Assembly: GCA_012521455.1 (NCBI GenBank) | Contig: JAAYMJ010000278.1 | Span: forward strand, 1 to 6,504 | Source of the DNA: Clostridiaceae bacterium | GTDB taxonomy: Bacteria; Bacillota; Clostridia; UMGS1883; JAAYMJ01 | DNA: 6,504 nt | Direction of reading: 5' to 3' | Shown: in pieces, positions 1 through 6,504 of the stretch | Layout of the letters: the number at the start of each line of letters is the position of its first letter | Position numbering within the stretch: position 1 is the stretch's first letter | Notes under the pieces: generated by a model | Seen by the model: only the letters and a program-made list of their open reading frames with translations | The model's database searches: none | What the model was told of the DNA's origin: nothing | Program-made: the position numbers and the translations under genes

Positions 1-135
1 ATGGGAATAGGCATGGTTATCGCAGTAAACAGGGAAGACGCGGAAGATGTTTTGGATTACCTGCACCAAATCGGCGAAACTGCGTACATTATCGGCGATG
101 TGGCTTACGGGGATAACGGGGTAGAAATCATATGA
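1..135 (+). CDS. purM: Phosphoribosylformylglycinamidine cyclo-ligase (AIR synthetase), C-terminal end only
   Basis: Only the last 44 codons are present; the gene enters from the left edge. The enzyme uses ATP to close FGAM into aminoimidazole ribonucleotide (AIR) in cytoplasmic de novo purine synthesis. The visible peptide opens with MGIGMVIAV and continues through [15 protein letters not shown] to AYIIGDV, which matches the C-terminal end of PurM: a conserved N-M-G-I-G-M strand, a helix, then the final strand with an I-G-x-V motif. The ATG at base 1 is therefore almost certainly the internal Met of that motif and not the start codon. The stop TGA (133-135) overlaps the purN start in an ATGA arrangement, which fits translational coupling. 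The identification rests on a short fragment but is strongly supported by purN immediately downstream. Confidence 0.9.
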   Translation: MGIGMVIAVNREDAEDVLDYLHQIGETAYIIGDVAYGDNGVEII

Positions 136-758
136 AAAAAATAGCGGTATTAGTATCAGGTGGCGGAACCAATTTACAAGCCCTAATCGACGCCCAAAAT
201 GACGGAAGGATTAAAAGCGGCAAAATCAGCCTTGTGATTTCCTCAAACCCCAGCGCCTATGCCCTGAAGCGGGCGGGTATGGCGGGAATACCCTCGGTTG
301 TGATTGAAAAAGGAAAATTAAGCCGCGATGAATACACCAAAAAACTCACCCAATGCTTAACAGGGCATGAAATTGATTTAGTTGTCCTTGCGGGTTTTAT
401 GCACATATTAGGGCCTGAAATAATTAAAGAATACCAAAACAAAATCATAAATGTACACCCTTCTTTAATCCCCTCCTTTTGCGGTGAAGGCTACTATGGC
501 ATACATGTCCATGAAGCCACGCTGGAATATGGCGTAAAAGTCACAGGTGCCACAGTGCATTTTGTAAATGAAATACCCGACGGTGGCCCTATAATTTTGC
601 AAAAAGCGGTTGAAATACTAGACACCGACACCCCCGAACCTTTGCAATTGCGGGTAATGAAAGAGGCGGAACACATAATACTGCCCAAAGCCGTAGAGCT
701 TTTTTGCGCGGATAAATTAGAAGTACGCGGTAGAATAGTAAAAATAAGGAAGGATTGA
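132..758 (+). CDS. purN: Phosphoribosylglycinamide formyltransferase (GAR transformylase)
   Basis: A 208-residue protein, full length for PurN. It transfers a formyl group from 10-formyltetrahydrofolate to GAR, giving FGAR, in the cytoplasm. The N-terminal [13 protein letters not shown] segment (residues 8-20) is the phosphoribosyl-substrate binding loop. The catalytic Asn-His-Asp set is present: N107 and H109 in [11 protein letters not shown], and D150 in PDGGPIILQ. The segment after HPSLIPSF carries a CGEGYYG stretch (117-123) that lengthens the active-site region relative to the E. coli enzyme, a form I associate with clostridial PurN. The ATG lies inside the purM stop (ATGA). Only a weak G-rich stretch (118-121) lies upstream, so initiation probably depends on ribosomes finishing purM. 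The stop abuts purH. Confidence 0.97.
   Translation: MKKIAVLVSGGGTNLQALIDAQNDGRIKSGKISLVISSNPSAYALKRAGMAGIPSVVIEKGKLSRDEYTKKLTQCLTGHEIDLVVLAGFMHILGPEIIKEYQNKIINVHPSLIPSFCGEGYYGIHVHEATLEYGVKVTGATVHFVNEIPDGGPIILQKAVEILDTDTPEPLQLRVMKEAEHIILPKAVELFCADKLEVRGRIVKIRKD
746..754 (+). promoter_or_regulatory. Ribosome binding site of purH
   Basis: AAGGAAGGA lies inside the last codons of purN. Three in-frame starts follow: TTG 755, ATG 758 and ATG 764. The first AAGGA (746-750) is 7 nt from ATG 758; the second (750-754) is 9 nt from ATG 764. The site is too close to TTG 755, so that start is unlikely. The sequence does not choose between the two ATG codons. Confidence 0.7.
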
Positions 759-2308
759 TGATTATGGCAAAAAGAGCGCTTATAAGCGTTTTTGACAAAA
801 CCGGCGTTGTGGAATTCGCGAAAGAACTTGCAAATTTAGGTTATGAAATCATCTCCACAGGAGGCACGTTAAACACCCTCAAAAACGCCGGAATTGATGT
901 TATAAGCGTATCCGATATTACAAATTTCCCGGAATGCTTGGACGGACGCGTTAAAACACTGCACCCGAAAATTCACGCGGGTATCCTTGCCATGAGAAGC
1001 AACGAAAAACACATGGCCCAGCTAAAAGAACTAAATGTAAAAACCATTGATATTGTAGCAATTAACCTTTATCCTTTCAAAGAAACCATACTAAAAGACG
1101 GGGTAACTTTAGCGGAAGCTATTGAAAACATAGATATCGGCGGCCCCACAATGCTTCGGGCGGCGGCAAAAAATTATCAGGACGTGGCGGTAATCGTTGA
1201 CACAAACGATTATGAAAAAGTAATAAGCGAGCTTAAAGAACATGGCGAAGTTTTGCTTGAAACAAAAATGCTACTATCCTACAAAGTCTTTGAACACACC
1301 TCCTTTTATGACGCGTTAATCGCGAAATATTTAAGGGAAAACGTGGTCAAAGTAGGTTTCCCAAATAAATTAACAATCCCGCTTGAAAAACAGCAGGATA
1401 TGCGCTATGGGGAAAACCCGCACCAACAAGCGGTATTTTACAGGGAGGTTGGCAAATTTACCGGCACATTGGTTAACGCCAAATTCTTGCACGGAAAAGA
1501 GCTTTCTTACAACAACATTAACGACACAAACGGGGCATTGGAGCTTTTAAAGGAATTTTCCGAGCCCGCGGTAGTGGCTGTAAAACACGCAAACCCCTGC
1601 GGCGTAGGCGTCGGCAATTCAATTTATGAGGCTTACCAAAAGGCGTATGAAGCGGACCCCGTGTCCATATTTGGCGGTATAGTTGCGGCAAACCGTGAGA
1701 TTGACGCAAAAACAGCGGAAGAAATAAACAAAATCTTTATTGAAATTGTAAATGCCCCCTCATACACCAAAGAGGCATTGGAGGTTTTAACCCAAAAGAA
1801 AAACATAAGGATTTTGCAACTTCCTGACATTTTAAATATACCTGACAAAAATATGTATGAAATGAAAAAGGTTTTGGGCGGCATGCTTGTGCAAGAGCGC
1901 GATTTAGAGCTTTTAGACGAAGAAAAATTGGTATGCGTAACTGAAAGAAAGCCAACGGAAGAAGAATTAAAAGCCTTAAAATTCGGCTGGAAAGTTGTAA
2001 AGCACACAAAGTCTAACGCAATAGTTTTATGCAAAGAGGATATGACATTAGGAATAGGGCCTGGGCAGACCAACAGGATTACCGCGGCTGAGCTTGCCAT
2101 AAAATACGCCGGCGAAAAGGCCAAAGGCGCGGTTTTAGCGTCGGACGCCTTCTTCCCGTTTTCCGACTGTGTTGAGGCAGCGGCAAAAGCGGGCGTTACC
2201 GCCATAATCCAGCCAGGGGGCTCAATCCGCGACCAGGAATCAATTGACGCATGCAACAAATACAATATCGCAATGGTGTTTACAGGCATGAGACACTTTA
2301 AACACTAG
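758..2308 (+). CDS. purH: Bifunctional AICAR formyltransferase / IMP cyclohydrolase
   Basis: A protein of 516 residues if started at ATG 758 (514 if at ATG 764), typical of bacterial PurH. It catalyses the last two steps to IMP: formylation of AICAR by 10-formyl-THF, then ring closure. The N-terminal half (about 1-195) is the MGS-like IMP cyclohydrolase domain with STGGT (33-37), [13 protein letters not shown] (63-75) and [14 protein letters not shown] (126-139). Residues matching the known cyclohydrolase site are present: K66, Y105, D126, K138. The C-terminal half is the AICAR transformylase with RYGENPHQ (216-223), the catalytic Lys-His pair K276-H277 before [10 protein letters not shown], and SDAFFPFSD (462-470). 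It ends in the family's usual [11 protein letters not shown] 758 overlaps the purN stop by 1 bp (TGATG). A TTG at 755 is also in frame but unlikely. No break or missing catalytic residue is seen. Confidence 0.97.
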   Translation: MIMAKRALISVFDKTGVVEFAKELANLGYEIISTGGTLNTLKNAGIDVISVSDITNFPECLDGRVKTLHPKIHAGILAMRSNEKHMAQLKELNVKTIDIVAINLYPFKETILKDGVTLAEAIENIDIGGPTMLRAAAKNYQDVAVIVDTNDYEKVISELKEHGEVLLETKMLLSYKVFEHTSFYDALIAKYLRENVVKVGFPNKLTIPLEKQQDMRYGENPHQQAVFYREVGKFTGTLVNAKFLHGKELSYNNINDTNGALELLKEFSEPAVVAVKHANPCGVGVGNSIYEAYQKAYEADPVSIFGGIVAANREIDAKTAEEINKIFIEIVNAPSYTKEALEVLTQKKNIRILQLPDILNIPDKNMYEMKKVLGGMLVQERDLELLDEEKLVCVTERKPTEEELKALKFGWKVVKHTKSNAIVLCKEDMTLGIGPGQTNRITAAELAIKYAGEKAKGAVLASDAFFPFSDCVEAAAKAGVTAIIQPGGSIRDQESIDACNKYNIAMVFTGMRHFKH

Positions 2309-2317
2309 GAGGTAAAT

Positions 2318-3580
2318 ATGAAGGTTTTAGTTGTCGGCGGCGGCGGCAGGGAACACGCCATCTGCCAAAAGTTAAGCGAGTCAAAAAAATTAACAAAACT
2401 CTACTGCGCCCCCGGAAACGCGGGAATTTCCGAAATCGCTGAAATCGTGCCAATCGGGGCCACGGATATTGAGGGCATTGTCAATTTTTCAAAGGAAAAC
2501 AAAATTGATTTAGTGGTTGTCTCCCCGGACGACCCGCTAGTTATGGGTATGGTGGACGCGTTAAACAAAGAAGGAATCAGGGCTTTCGGCCCCGACAAAA
2601 ACGCCGCTATTATTGAAGGAAGTAAAGTCTTTTCAAAAGAGTTAATGAAAAAATACAATATCCCAACCGCAAAATACGAAGTTTTTGACAATCCCCAAAA
2701 CGCCCTTGAATACTTAAAAGGAGCGCCGTACCCTGCGGTTATAAAAGCCGAAGGGCTGGCTCTTGGAAAAGGCGTTATAATCGCAAAGGATTATAATGAA
2801 GCTCAAGGCGCGATAAAAAGCATTATGGTGGACAAAGTCTTCGGCGCGTCAGGAAACAGGGTTGTCATTGAAGAATTTTTGGAAGGCACGGAAATATCAG
2901 TTTTAGCCTTTACCGATGGCAAAACCATTATCCCAATGAAAAGCGCGCAGGACCACAAGCGGGCCCTTGACAATGATGAGGGCTTAAACACCGGCGGAAT
3001 GGGTGCTTTTTCCCCAAGCCCAATATATACCAAAGAAATGGAAAAAGAGTGCATGGAAAAAATCTTTATCCCCACAATGGAGGCCATGAACAAAGAAAAC
3101 CGCACGTTCCGCGGAGTTTTATACTTTGGGCTGATTAGCACAAAAGACGGGGTAAAGGTTATCGAATACAACTGCCGTTTCGGCGACCCCGAAACCCAGG
3201 CGGTATTACCGCTATTTAGTGGTGATTTGCTTGAAGTATTTGAGGCCATAATTGACGGAAGGCTTTCAGAGGTAAAATTTTCTTTCAAAGACGAAAAAAG
3301 CGTGTGCATAGTAATGGCCTCGGGCGGGTATCCTCAAAAATATGAAACGGGATATGAAATCTTTGGCTTGGATGAGGCAAAAAGTTTGGGCGTATCCATT
3401 TACCACGCGGGAACAAAACATAAAGACGGCAAAATCGTAACTTCAGGCGGAAGGGTTTTAGGCGTTTGCGCGCAGGATAAGGACTTTAAGCGGGCAATTG
3501 AAAAAGCCTATGAGGGAGTTAAGAAAATCAGCTTTACTAATTGCCATTTTCGCACGGACATTGGAAAAAAGTATATATAA
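2318..3580 (+). CDS. purD: Phosphoribosylamine-glycine ligase (GAR synthetase)
   Basis: A 420-residue protein of normal PurD length. It joins glycine to phosphoribosylamine with ATP, forming GAR, in the cytoplasm. The N-terminal domain starts with VVGGGGREHA (5-14). The ATP-grasp part includes KAEGLALGKGV (143-153), EEFLEGTEISV (185-195), the SAQDHKRALDNDEGLNTGGMGA stretch (209-230) and EYNCRFGDPETQA (283-295). E283 and N285 are in the position of the family's metal ligands. The C-terminal domain ends FRTDIGKKYI, typical for the family. The usual GPE-PLV motif reads SPDDPLV (69-75), a variant I associate with clostridial enzymes. ATG 2318 has an excellent AGGAGG (2307-2312) 5 nt upstream, and this site overlaps the TAG stop of purH (9 bp gap), so the genes are probably coupled. 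It is the last gene before the terminator. Confidence 0.97.
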   Translation: MKVLVVGGGGREHAICQKLSESKKLTKLYCAPGNAGISEIAEIVPIGATDIEGIVNFSKENKIDLVVVSPDDPLVMGMVDALNKEGIRAFGPDKNAAIIEGSKVFSKELMKKYNIPTAKYEVFDNPQNALEYLKGAPYPAVIKAEGLALGKGVIIAKDYNEAQGAIKSIMVDKVFGASGNRVVIEEFLEGTEISVLAFTDGKTIIPMKSAQDHKRALDNDEGLNTGGMGAFSPSPIYTKEMEKECMEKIFIPTMEAMNKENRTFRGVLYFGLISTKDGVKVIEYNCRFGDPETQAVLPLFSGDLLEVFEAIIDGRLSEVKFSFKDEKSVCIVMASGGYPQKYETGYEIFGLDEAKSLGVSIYHAGTKHKDGKIVTSGGRVLGVCAQDKDFKRAIEKAYEGVKKISFTNCHFRTDIGKKYI

Positions 3581-3588
3581 AGCCGCTC

Positions 3589-3620
3589 TGCGGGGTATCC
3601 CCAGGATACCCCGCATTTTT
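3589..3620 (+). terminator. Rho-independent terminator of the purine operon
   Basis: The left arm TGCGGGGTATCC (3589-3600) and right arm GGATACCCCGCA (3604-3615) are perfect reverse complements, giving a 12-bp GC-rich stem with a 3-nt CCA loop. Five T residues follow (3616-3620). It starts 8 nt after the purD stop. There is no matching A tract on the left side, so it should work mainly on + strand transcripts. Confidence 0.93.
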
Positions 3621-3706
3621 GCATTAAATCTAAAAAAATGGAAAAAATGTATATGTAGTCATGTAAATTTGCGAATAAAACTACTATAACATTAAGAGGG
3701 GATTTA
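3621..3706 (+). other. AT-rich intergenic leader before the glycan synthase gene
   Basis: 86 bases between the terminator and the next start codon. The stretch is A/T rich and has no open frame of note. Because a strong terminator precedes it, a promoter for the downstream gene is expected here. The best -10-like hexamers (TATATG at 3650-3655, TATAAC at 3685-3690) lack a well-spaced TTGACA-like partner, and the second would start the RNA within the ribosome binding site. I see no riboswitch-like fold or clear operator. Confidence 0.35.
3694..3701 (+). promoter_or_regulatory. Ribosome binding site of the glycan synthase gene
   Basis: AAGAGGGG ends 5 nt before ATG 3707. It fixes this start: there is no other ATG between it and the in-frame stop TAG at 3656-3658, and the conserved N-terminal PASEW motif begins only 34 residues in. 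Confidence 0.8.
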
Positions 3707-6504
3707 ATGCACAGCTTAAAGAAGGATTTAAAGGCTAATTATAAAAACATCAGGGAAACTTACCTTGCCCTTGACAAACTTGTGGACAATAAAAAAAGAG
3801 TCGTTCCGGCGTCTGAATGGATACTTGATAACTTTTATATCATAGAAAGAACTTTTGGAAAAATGCTGACAGAATTTAAGACAAAAACCGTCAAAAACCT
3901 AAAATATGATGAAAGCGCCCTAAAGCTTATCAAAAACTATTTAGCACAAAACGACAACATAATAAAAGAGGATACATTAATTTCCTACTTAAAGGAAAAT
4001 GTCATAAGCTTAAACCTTTCCAACACCCAGATATGGCATTTGCCTTTAGTTTTTAAATGCGCAATTATAAAAGAAATTTCATGCCTTTGTGACGAAATCA
4101 ATAAAAGCCACAAAGCATACCTTGAAGCAGAAAAAAACAAGAAAATCATAAAAGGGGCAAGCGATACTTACCTTGAACACCTGCTATACATCACAAAACT
4201 TGAAGGAAAACCCATTGAACTTGAAAACCAGGACGAAATCAAGGAAAGAGAACACAACAAAAACGCCCATCTTCAAAAATCCATGGGCAATTTAATCGGC
4301 TCGCTGGTATTCATCTCCGACCTTGACTGGTCCATTACTTACGAAGAAATAAGCCCCATCGGCCAGATTTTGACTGAAAACAAAGAAAGCCTGATCCACA
4401 AGGAAGATGTTGAAACCAAAAACCATTATCTGTACAAAATCGAGCAAATTTCAAAGCGGATTAAAAAAAGCGAAGTGGAAATCGCAAGAGCAATCGTTTC
4501 TTTAATTTCGCAAGGCAAAACCCCAAAAGAAAAGTGTGTGGGGTATTATTTACAAAATAAAGGCTATGAGGCTTTGCTTGAAAAGCTAAAAGCAAAAGAC
4601 CCAAAGAAAAACATGAGCGTAAACTCATATCTTGGCTTAATTTTTTCATGCACCGCGCTAATTTCAATCTTAGTTTACCTCGTTACAAAAAGCGTTTTAG
4701 GCACCATAATTGCCATTATCCCAGTAAGCGAAGCCTCAATTTTGCTTGTAAATTACTTTTTAGCTAAAAAACTGTCCCCAAGGATTATCCCAAAACTTGA
4801 TTTTTTCAAAAACCCGATACCCGATAGCGCAAAAACCTTCGTCAGCGTCACAACTTTGGTAACCGACGCAAAAAGCGTAAAAGAGCACATTGAAGATATT
4901 GAAGTACTATATTTAGCAAACAGGGATAAAAACATTGTCTACGGCCTATTAGCTGACACAAAGGAAAGCGATTCGCCGGAATTTGACCAAAGCATACTAG
5001 ATGTGGCAAGGGAAGAAATCGAAAAACTAAATAAAAAATATAACACCAATTTTTACTTTTTCTTGCGGGAGAAAAAGCTCAATGAAAAAAGCCAAAAATA
5101 CATGGGCTGGGAAAGAAAAAGAGGAGCCATCATTGAGCTATGCAAATTTTTGCTAAAAAGAGGTAAAACCAGTATAATTCCAGTGGGTAATGTTTCCGAG
5201 CTTGAAGGTTTTAAATATATAATCACACTGGACCAGGACACCTTCATGCCCAAAGAAACCGCCAAAAAACTAATTGGCGCAATGGAACACCCCTTAAACG
5301 GGCCTCAAATTAAAGGCGGCGTTGTGGTGGATGGCTGCGCCCTTATTACCCCGCGCCTTATTGTAAGCCTGCCTGACGCCAATAAAAGCATGTTTTCAAA
5401 AGTCTTTGCGGGCCAGGGCGGCATTGACCCCTATTCCGCAGCAAGCCAGGACTTATACCAAGACCTCTTTGGGGAAGGCATATTTACAGGTAAAGGCATT
5501 TTTAACATTAAAGTATTTTTGGACTTATTGGACAACGAATTCCCCGAAAACAGTATCTTAAGCCACGACCTTTTAGAAGGCTCCTATTTAAGGTGCAATG
5601 TTATGGAAGACTGCGAATTCATTGATGGCTACCCCAGCTCGTTTTTATCCTACATCGCCCGCCTTGAACGCTGGACAAGGGGGGACTGGCACCTTATCCC
5701 GCGGCTGTTTAAAATGGTAAAGCGCCAAAACGGTGAAAAGGTTAAAAACCCCCTAAACCGCCTTTCAAAATGGAAAATTATAGATAACCTAAGGCGTAGT
5801 TTAGTAATTCCTTTTGAATTTTTGCTCATAATTTTAGCCTTTTCCCCAATTTTGCGCTACACCACAAGATGGCTTGTGGTAACATGCCTAACAATCCTTT
5901 TGCCAATTATAATCTACGCCATTGAAGGCATGGTAAGAAAGGACTATACCCATATTGCCCAAAGGTATAACGCAACCATAATTTACGGGATAAAGGGGCT
6001 AATCTACCAGTTTACGCTAACTGTTTTGTTTTTGCCCTACCTTGCCTATGTAATTATTGTATCAATCGTAAAATCACTATACCGCACCTTCATTTCAGGC
6101 AAAAACGTCCTTGAATGGGTAACAAGCGCCCACTCCAGCAAGCTAAACAAAAATAGCATACTATATTACTATGAAAAAATGATAATATCCCTTATATTCT
6201 CCGCCCTATTGTTGCTTTTGTCTTTAGCTGACGGGGAGCATTTCTTCCTAAGCCTGATTTTTGTAATATCATGGGCATTTTCGCCCCTTGTTGCCTACAC
6301 GGTAAGCCAGGAATACAAAGAAGACGGCTACGAGCTTACAAAAACAGAAGAAAATACCTTAAGGCGCCTGGCTTACAGAACATGGCTTTATTTTGACACC
6401 TTCATCAGCGAAAAGGACAATTTCCTCCCGCCGGACAATTTCCAGGAGTTCCCGCCAAACGGAATTGCCCACAGGACTTCACCAACAAATATCGGGCTTG
6501 GAAT
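3707..6504 (+). CDS. NdvB/ChvB-type cyclic beta-1,2-glucan synthase (GT84 family), N-terminal third, 3' truncated by window edge
   Basis: The frame is open for 932 codons plus 2 bases to the window end. Known family members are inner-membrane proteins of about 2,800 residues that polymerise glucose from UDP-glucose, cyclise the chain and release it. Seen here in order: the N-terminal PASEW and LDNF motif (34-47); a DLDW motif near 208; NHYLYKIEQISKRI (239-252) and VGYYL (278-282), which recur in the family; two membrane helices (about 306-327 and 330-352); a cytoplasmic GT core with TLDQDT (507-512, D509-x-D511), SHDLLEG (619-625) and RWTRGDW (655-661); about five further membrane helices (699-716, 722-739, 765-788, 825-841, 846-864); and LPPDNFQE (907-914) with AHRTSPTNIGL (921-931), the start of the glycoamylase-like cyclisation domain. 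No signal peptide is seen. The cyclisation active site and the C-terminal GH94 phosphorylase-like domain would lie beyond the edge. Family membership is firm; the exact glycan product is inferred. Confidence 0.9.
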   Translation, partial: MHSLKKDLKANYKNIRETYLALDKLVDNKKRVVPASEWILDNFYIIERTFGKMLTEFKTKTVKNLKYDESALKLIKNYLAQNDNIIKEDTLISYLKENVISLNLSNTQIWHLPLVFKCAIIKEISCLCDEINKSHKAYLEAEKNKKIIKGASDTYLEHLLYITKLEGKPIELENQDEIKEREHNKNAHLQKSMGNLIGSLVFISDLDWSITYEEISPIGQILTENKESLIHKEDVETKNHYLYKIEQISKRIKKSEVEIARAIVSLISQGKTPKEKCVGYYLQNKGYEALLEKLKAKDPKKNMSVNSYLGLIFSCTALISILVYLVTKSVLGTIIAIIPVSEASILLVNYFLAKKLSPRIIPKLDFFKNPIPDSAKTFVSVTTLVTDAKSVKEHIEDIEVLYLANRDKNIVYGLLADTKESDSPEFDQSILDVAREEIEKLNKKYNTNFYFFLREKKLNEKSQKYMGWERKRGAIIELCKFLLKRGKTSIIPVGNVSELEGFKYIITLDQDTFMPKETAKKLIGAMEHPLNGPQIKGGVVVDGCALITPRLIVSLPDANKSMFSKVFAGQGGIDPYSAASQDLYQDLFGEGIFTGKGIFNIKVFLDLLDNEFPENSILSHDLLEGSYLRCNVMEDCEFIDGYPSSFLSYIARLERWTRGDWHLIPRLFKMVKRQNGEKVKNPLNRLSKWKIIDNLRRSLVIPFEFLLIILAFSPILRYTTRWLVVTCLTILLPIIIYAIEGMVRKDYTHIAQRYNATIIYGIKGLIYQFTLTVLFLPYLAYVIIVSIVKSLYRTFISGKNVLEWVTSAHSSKLNKNSILYYYEKMIISLIFSALLLLLSLADGEHFFLSLIFVISWAFSPLVAYTVSQEYKEDGYELTKTEENTLRRLAYRTWLYFDTFISEKDNFLPPDNFQEFPPNGIAHRTSPTNIGLG

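Noticed and set aside
1..3. ATG at the first base as a start codon of a small gene
   Set aside because: The following residues match the internal N-M-G-I-G-M motif near the C terminus of PurM, so this is an internal Met of a gene cut by the window edge.
1633..2289. A 218-codon open frame on the - strand inside purH
   Set aside because: It lies wholly opposite a well-conserved gene, has a low-complexity Ser/Ala/Phe-rich translation with no recognisable motif, and is what antisense of a biased coding sequence produces.
2803..3309. A 168-codon open frame on the - strand inside purD
   Set aside because: It is antisense to the conserved ATP-grasp core, with no recognisable domain, and is explained by codon bias of purD.
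3655..3684. Short inverted repeat GTAGT / ACTAC as an operator
   Set aside because: The arms are only 5 bp and 20 bp apart in AT-rich DNA, which is easily expected by chance.
3498..3689. A 63-codon + strand frame spanning the end of purD, the terminator and the intergenic region
   Set aside because: It overlaps purD in another frame and reads through the terminator hairpin. The peptide is a Lys/Arg-rich composition artefact.
3685..3690. TATAAC as a -10 box for the glycan synthase gene
   Set aside because: A start about 7 nt downstream would fall inside the ribosome binding site, and the 17-bp-spaced upstream hexamer (TGTAAA) matches the -35 consensus poorly.

Overview
The window covers the 3' end of a de novo purine biosynthesis operon and the first third of a very large membrane glycan synthase gene. 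All genes lie on the + strand. Gene order (purM-purN-purH-purD), the purN and purD sequence variants, moderately AT-rich coding DNA and strong AGGAGG-type ribosome binding sites point to a Firmicutes bacterium, probably a clostridial-type anaerobe. The genus cannot be told from this sequence.

Bases 1-3580 hold four tightly packed purine genes: the last 44 codons of purM, then complete purN, purH and purD. Neighbours overlap by 4 bp (purM/purN) and about 1 bp (purN/purH) or are 9 bp apart (purH/purD), so they should be one translationally coupled transcript. PurM closes the imidazole ring to AIR. PurD and PurN are the GAR synthetase and GAR formyltransferase of the early steps. PurH carries out the last two steps to IMP. 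A perfect 12-bp hairpin followed by a T run (3589-3620) ends the operon.

After a short intergenic stretch with no convincing promoter, an uninterrupted reading frame starts at 3707 and runs off the window end (932 codons seen). Its motifs match the N-terminal third of the NdvB/ChvB cyclic beta-1,2-glucan synthase family: the N-terminal PASEW...LDNF region, a GT84-type glycosyltransferase core with a DxD motif and an RWTRGDW motif, clustered membrane helices, and the LPPDNFQE / AHRTSPTNIGL start of the glycoamylase-like cyclisation domain. It appears to be a separate transcription unit with no evident link to purine synthesis.

I found no RNA gene, CRISPR array, mobile element, riboswitch or sign of a wholly new system. 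The glycan synthase is the most interesting item, mainly because its C-terminal two thirds, which decide its product, lie outside the window.
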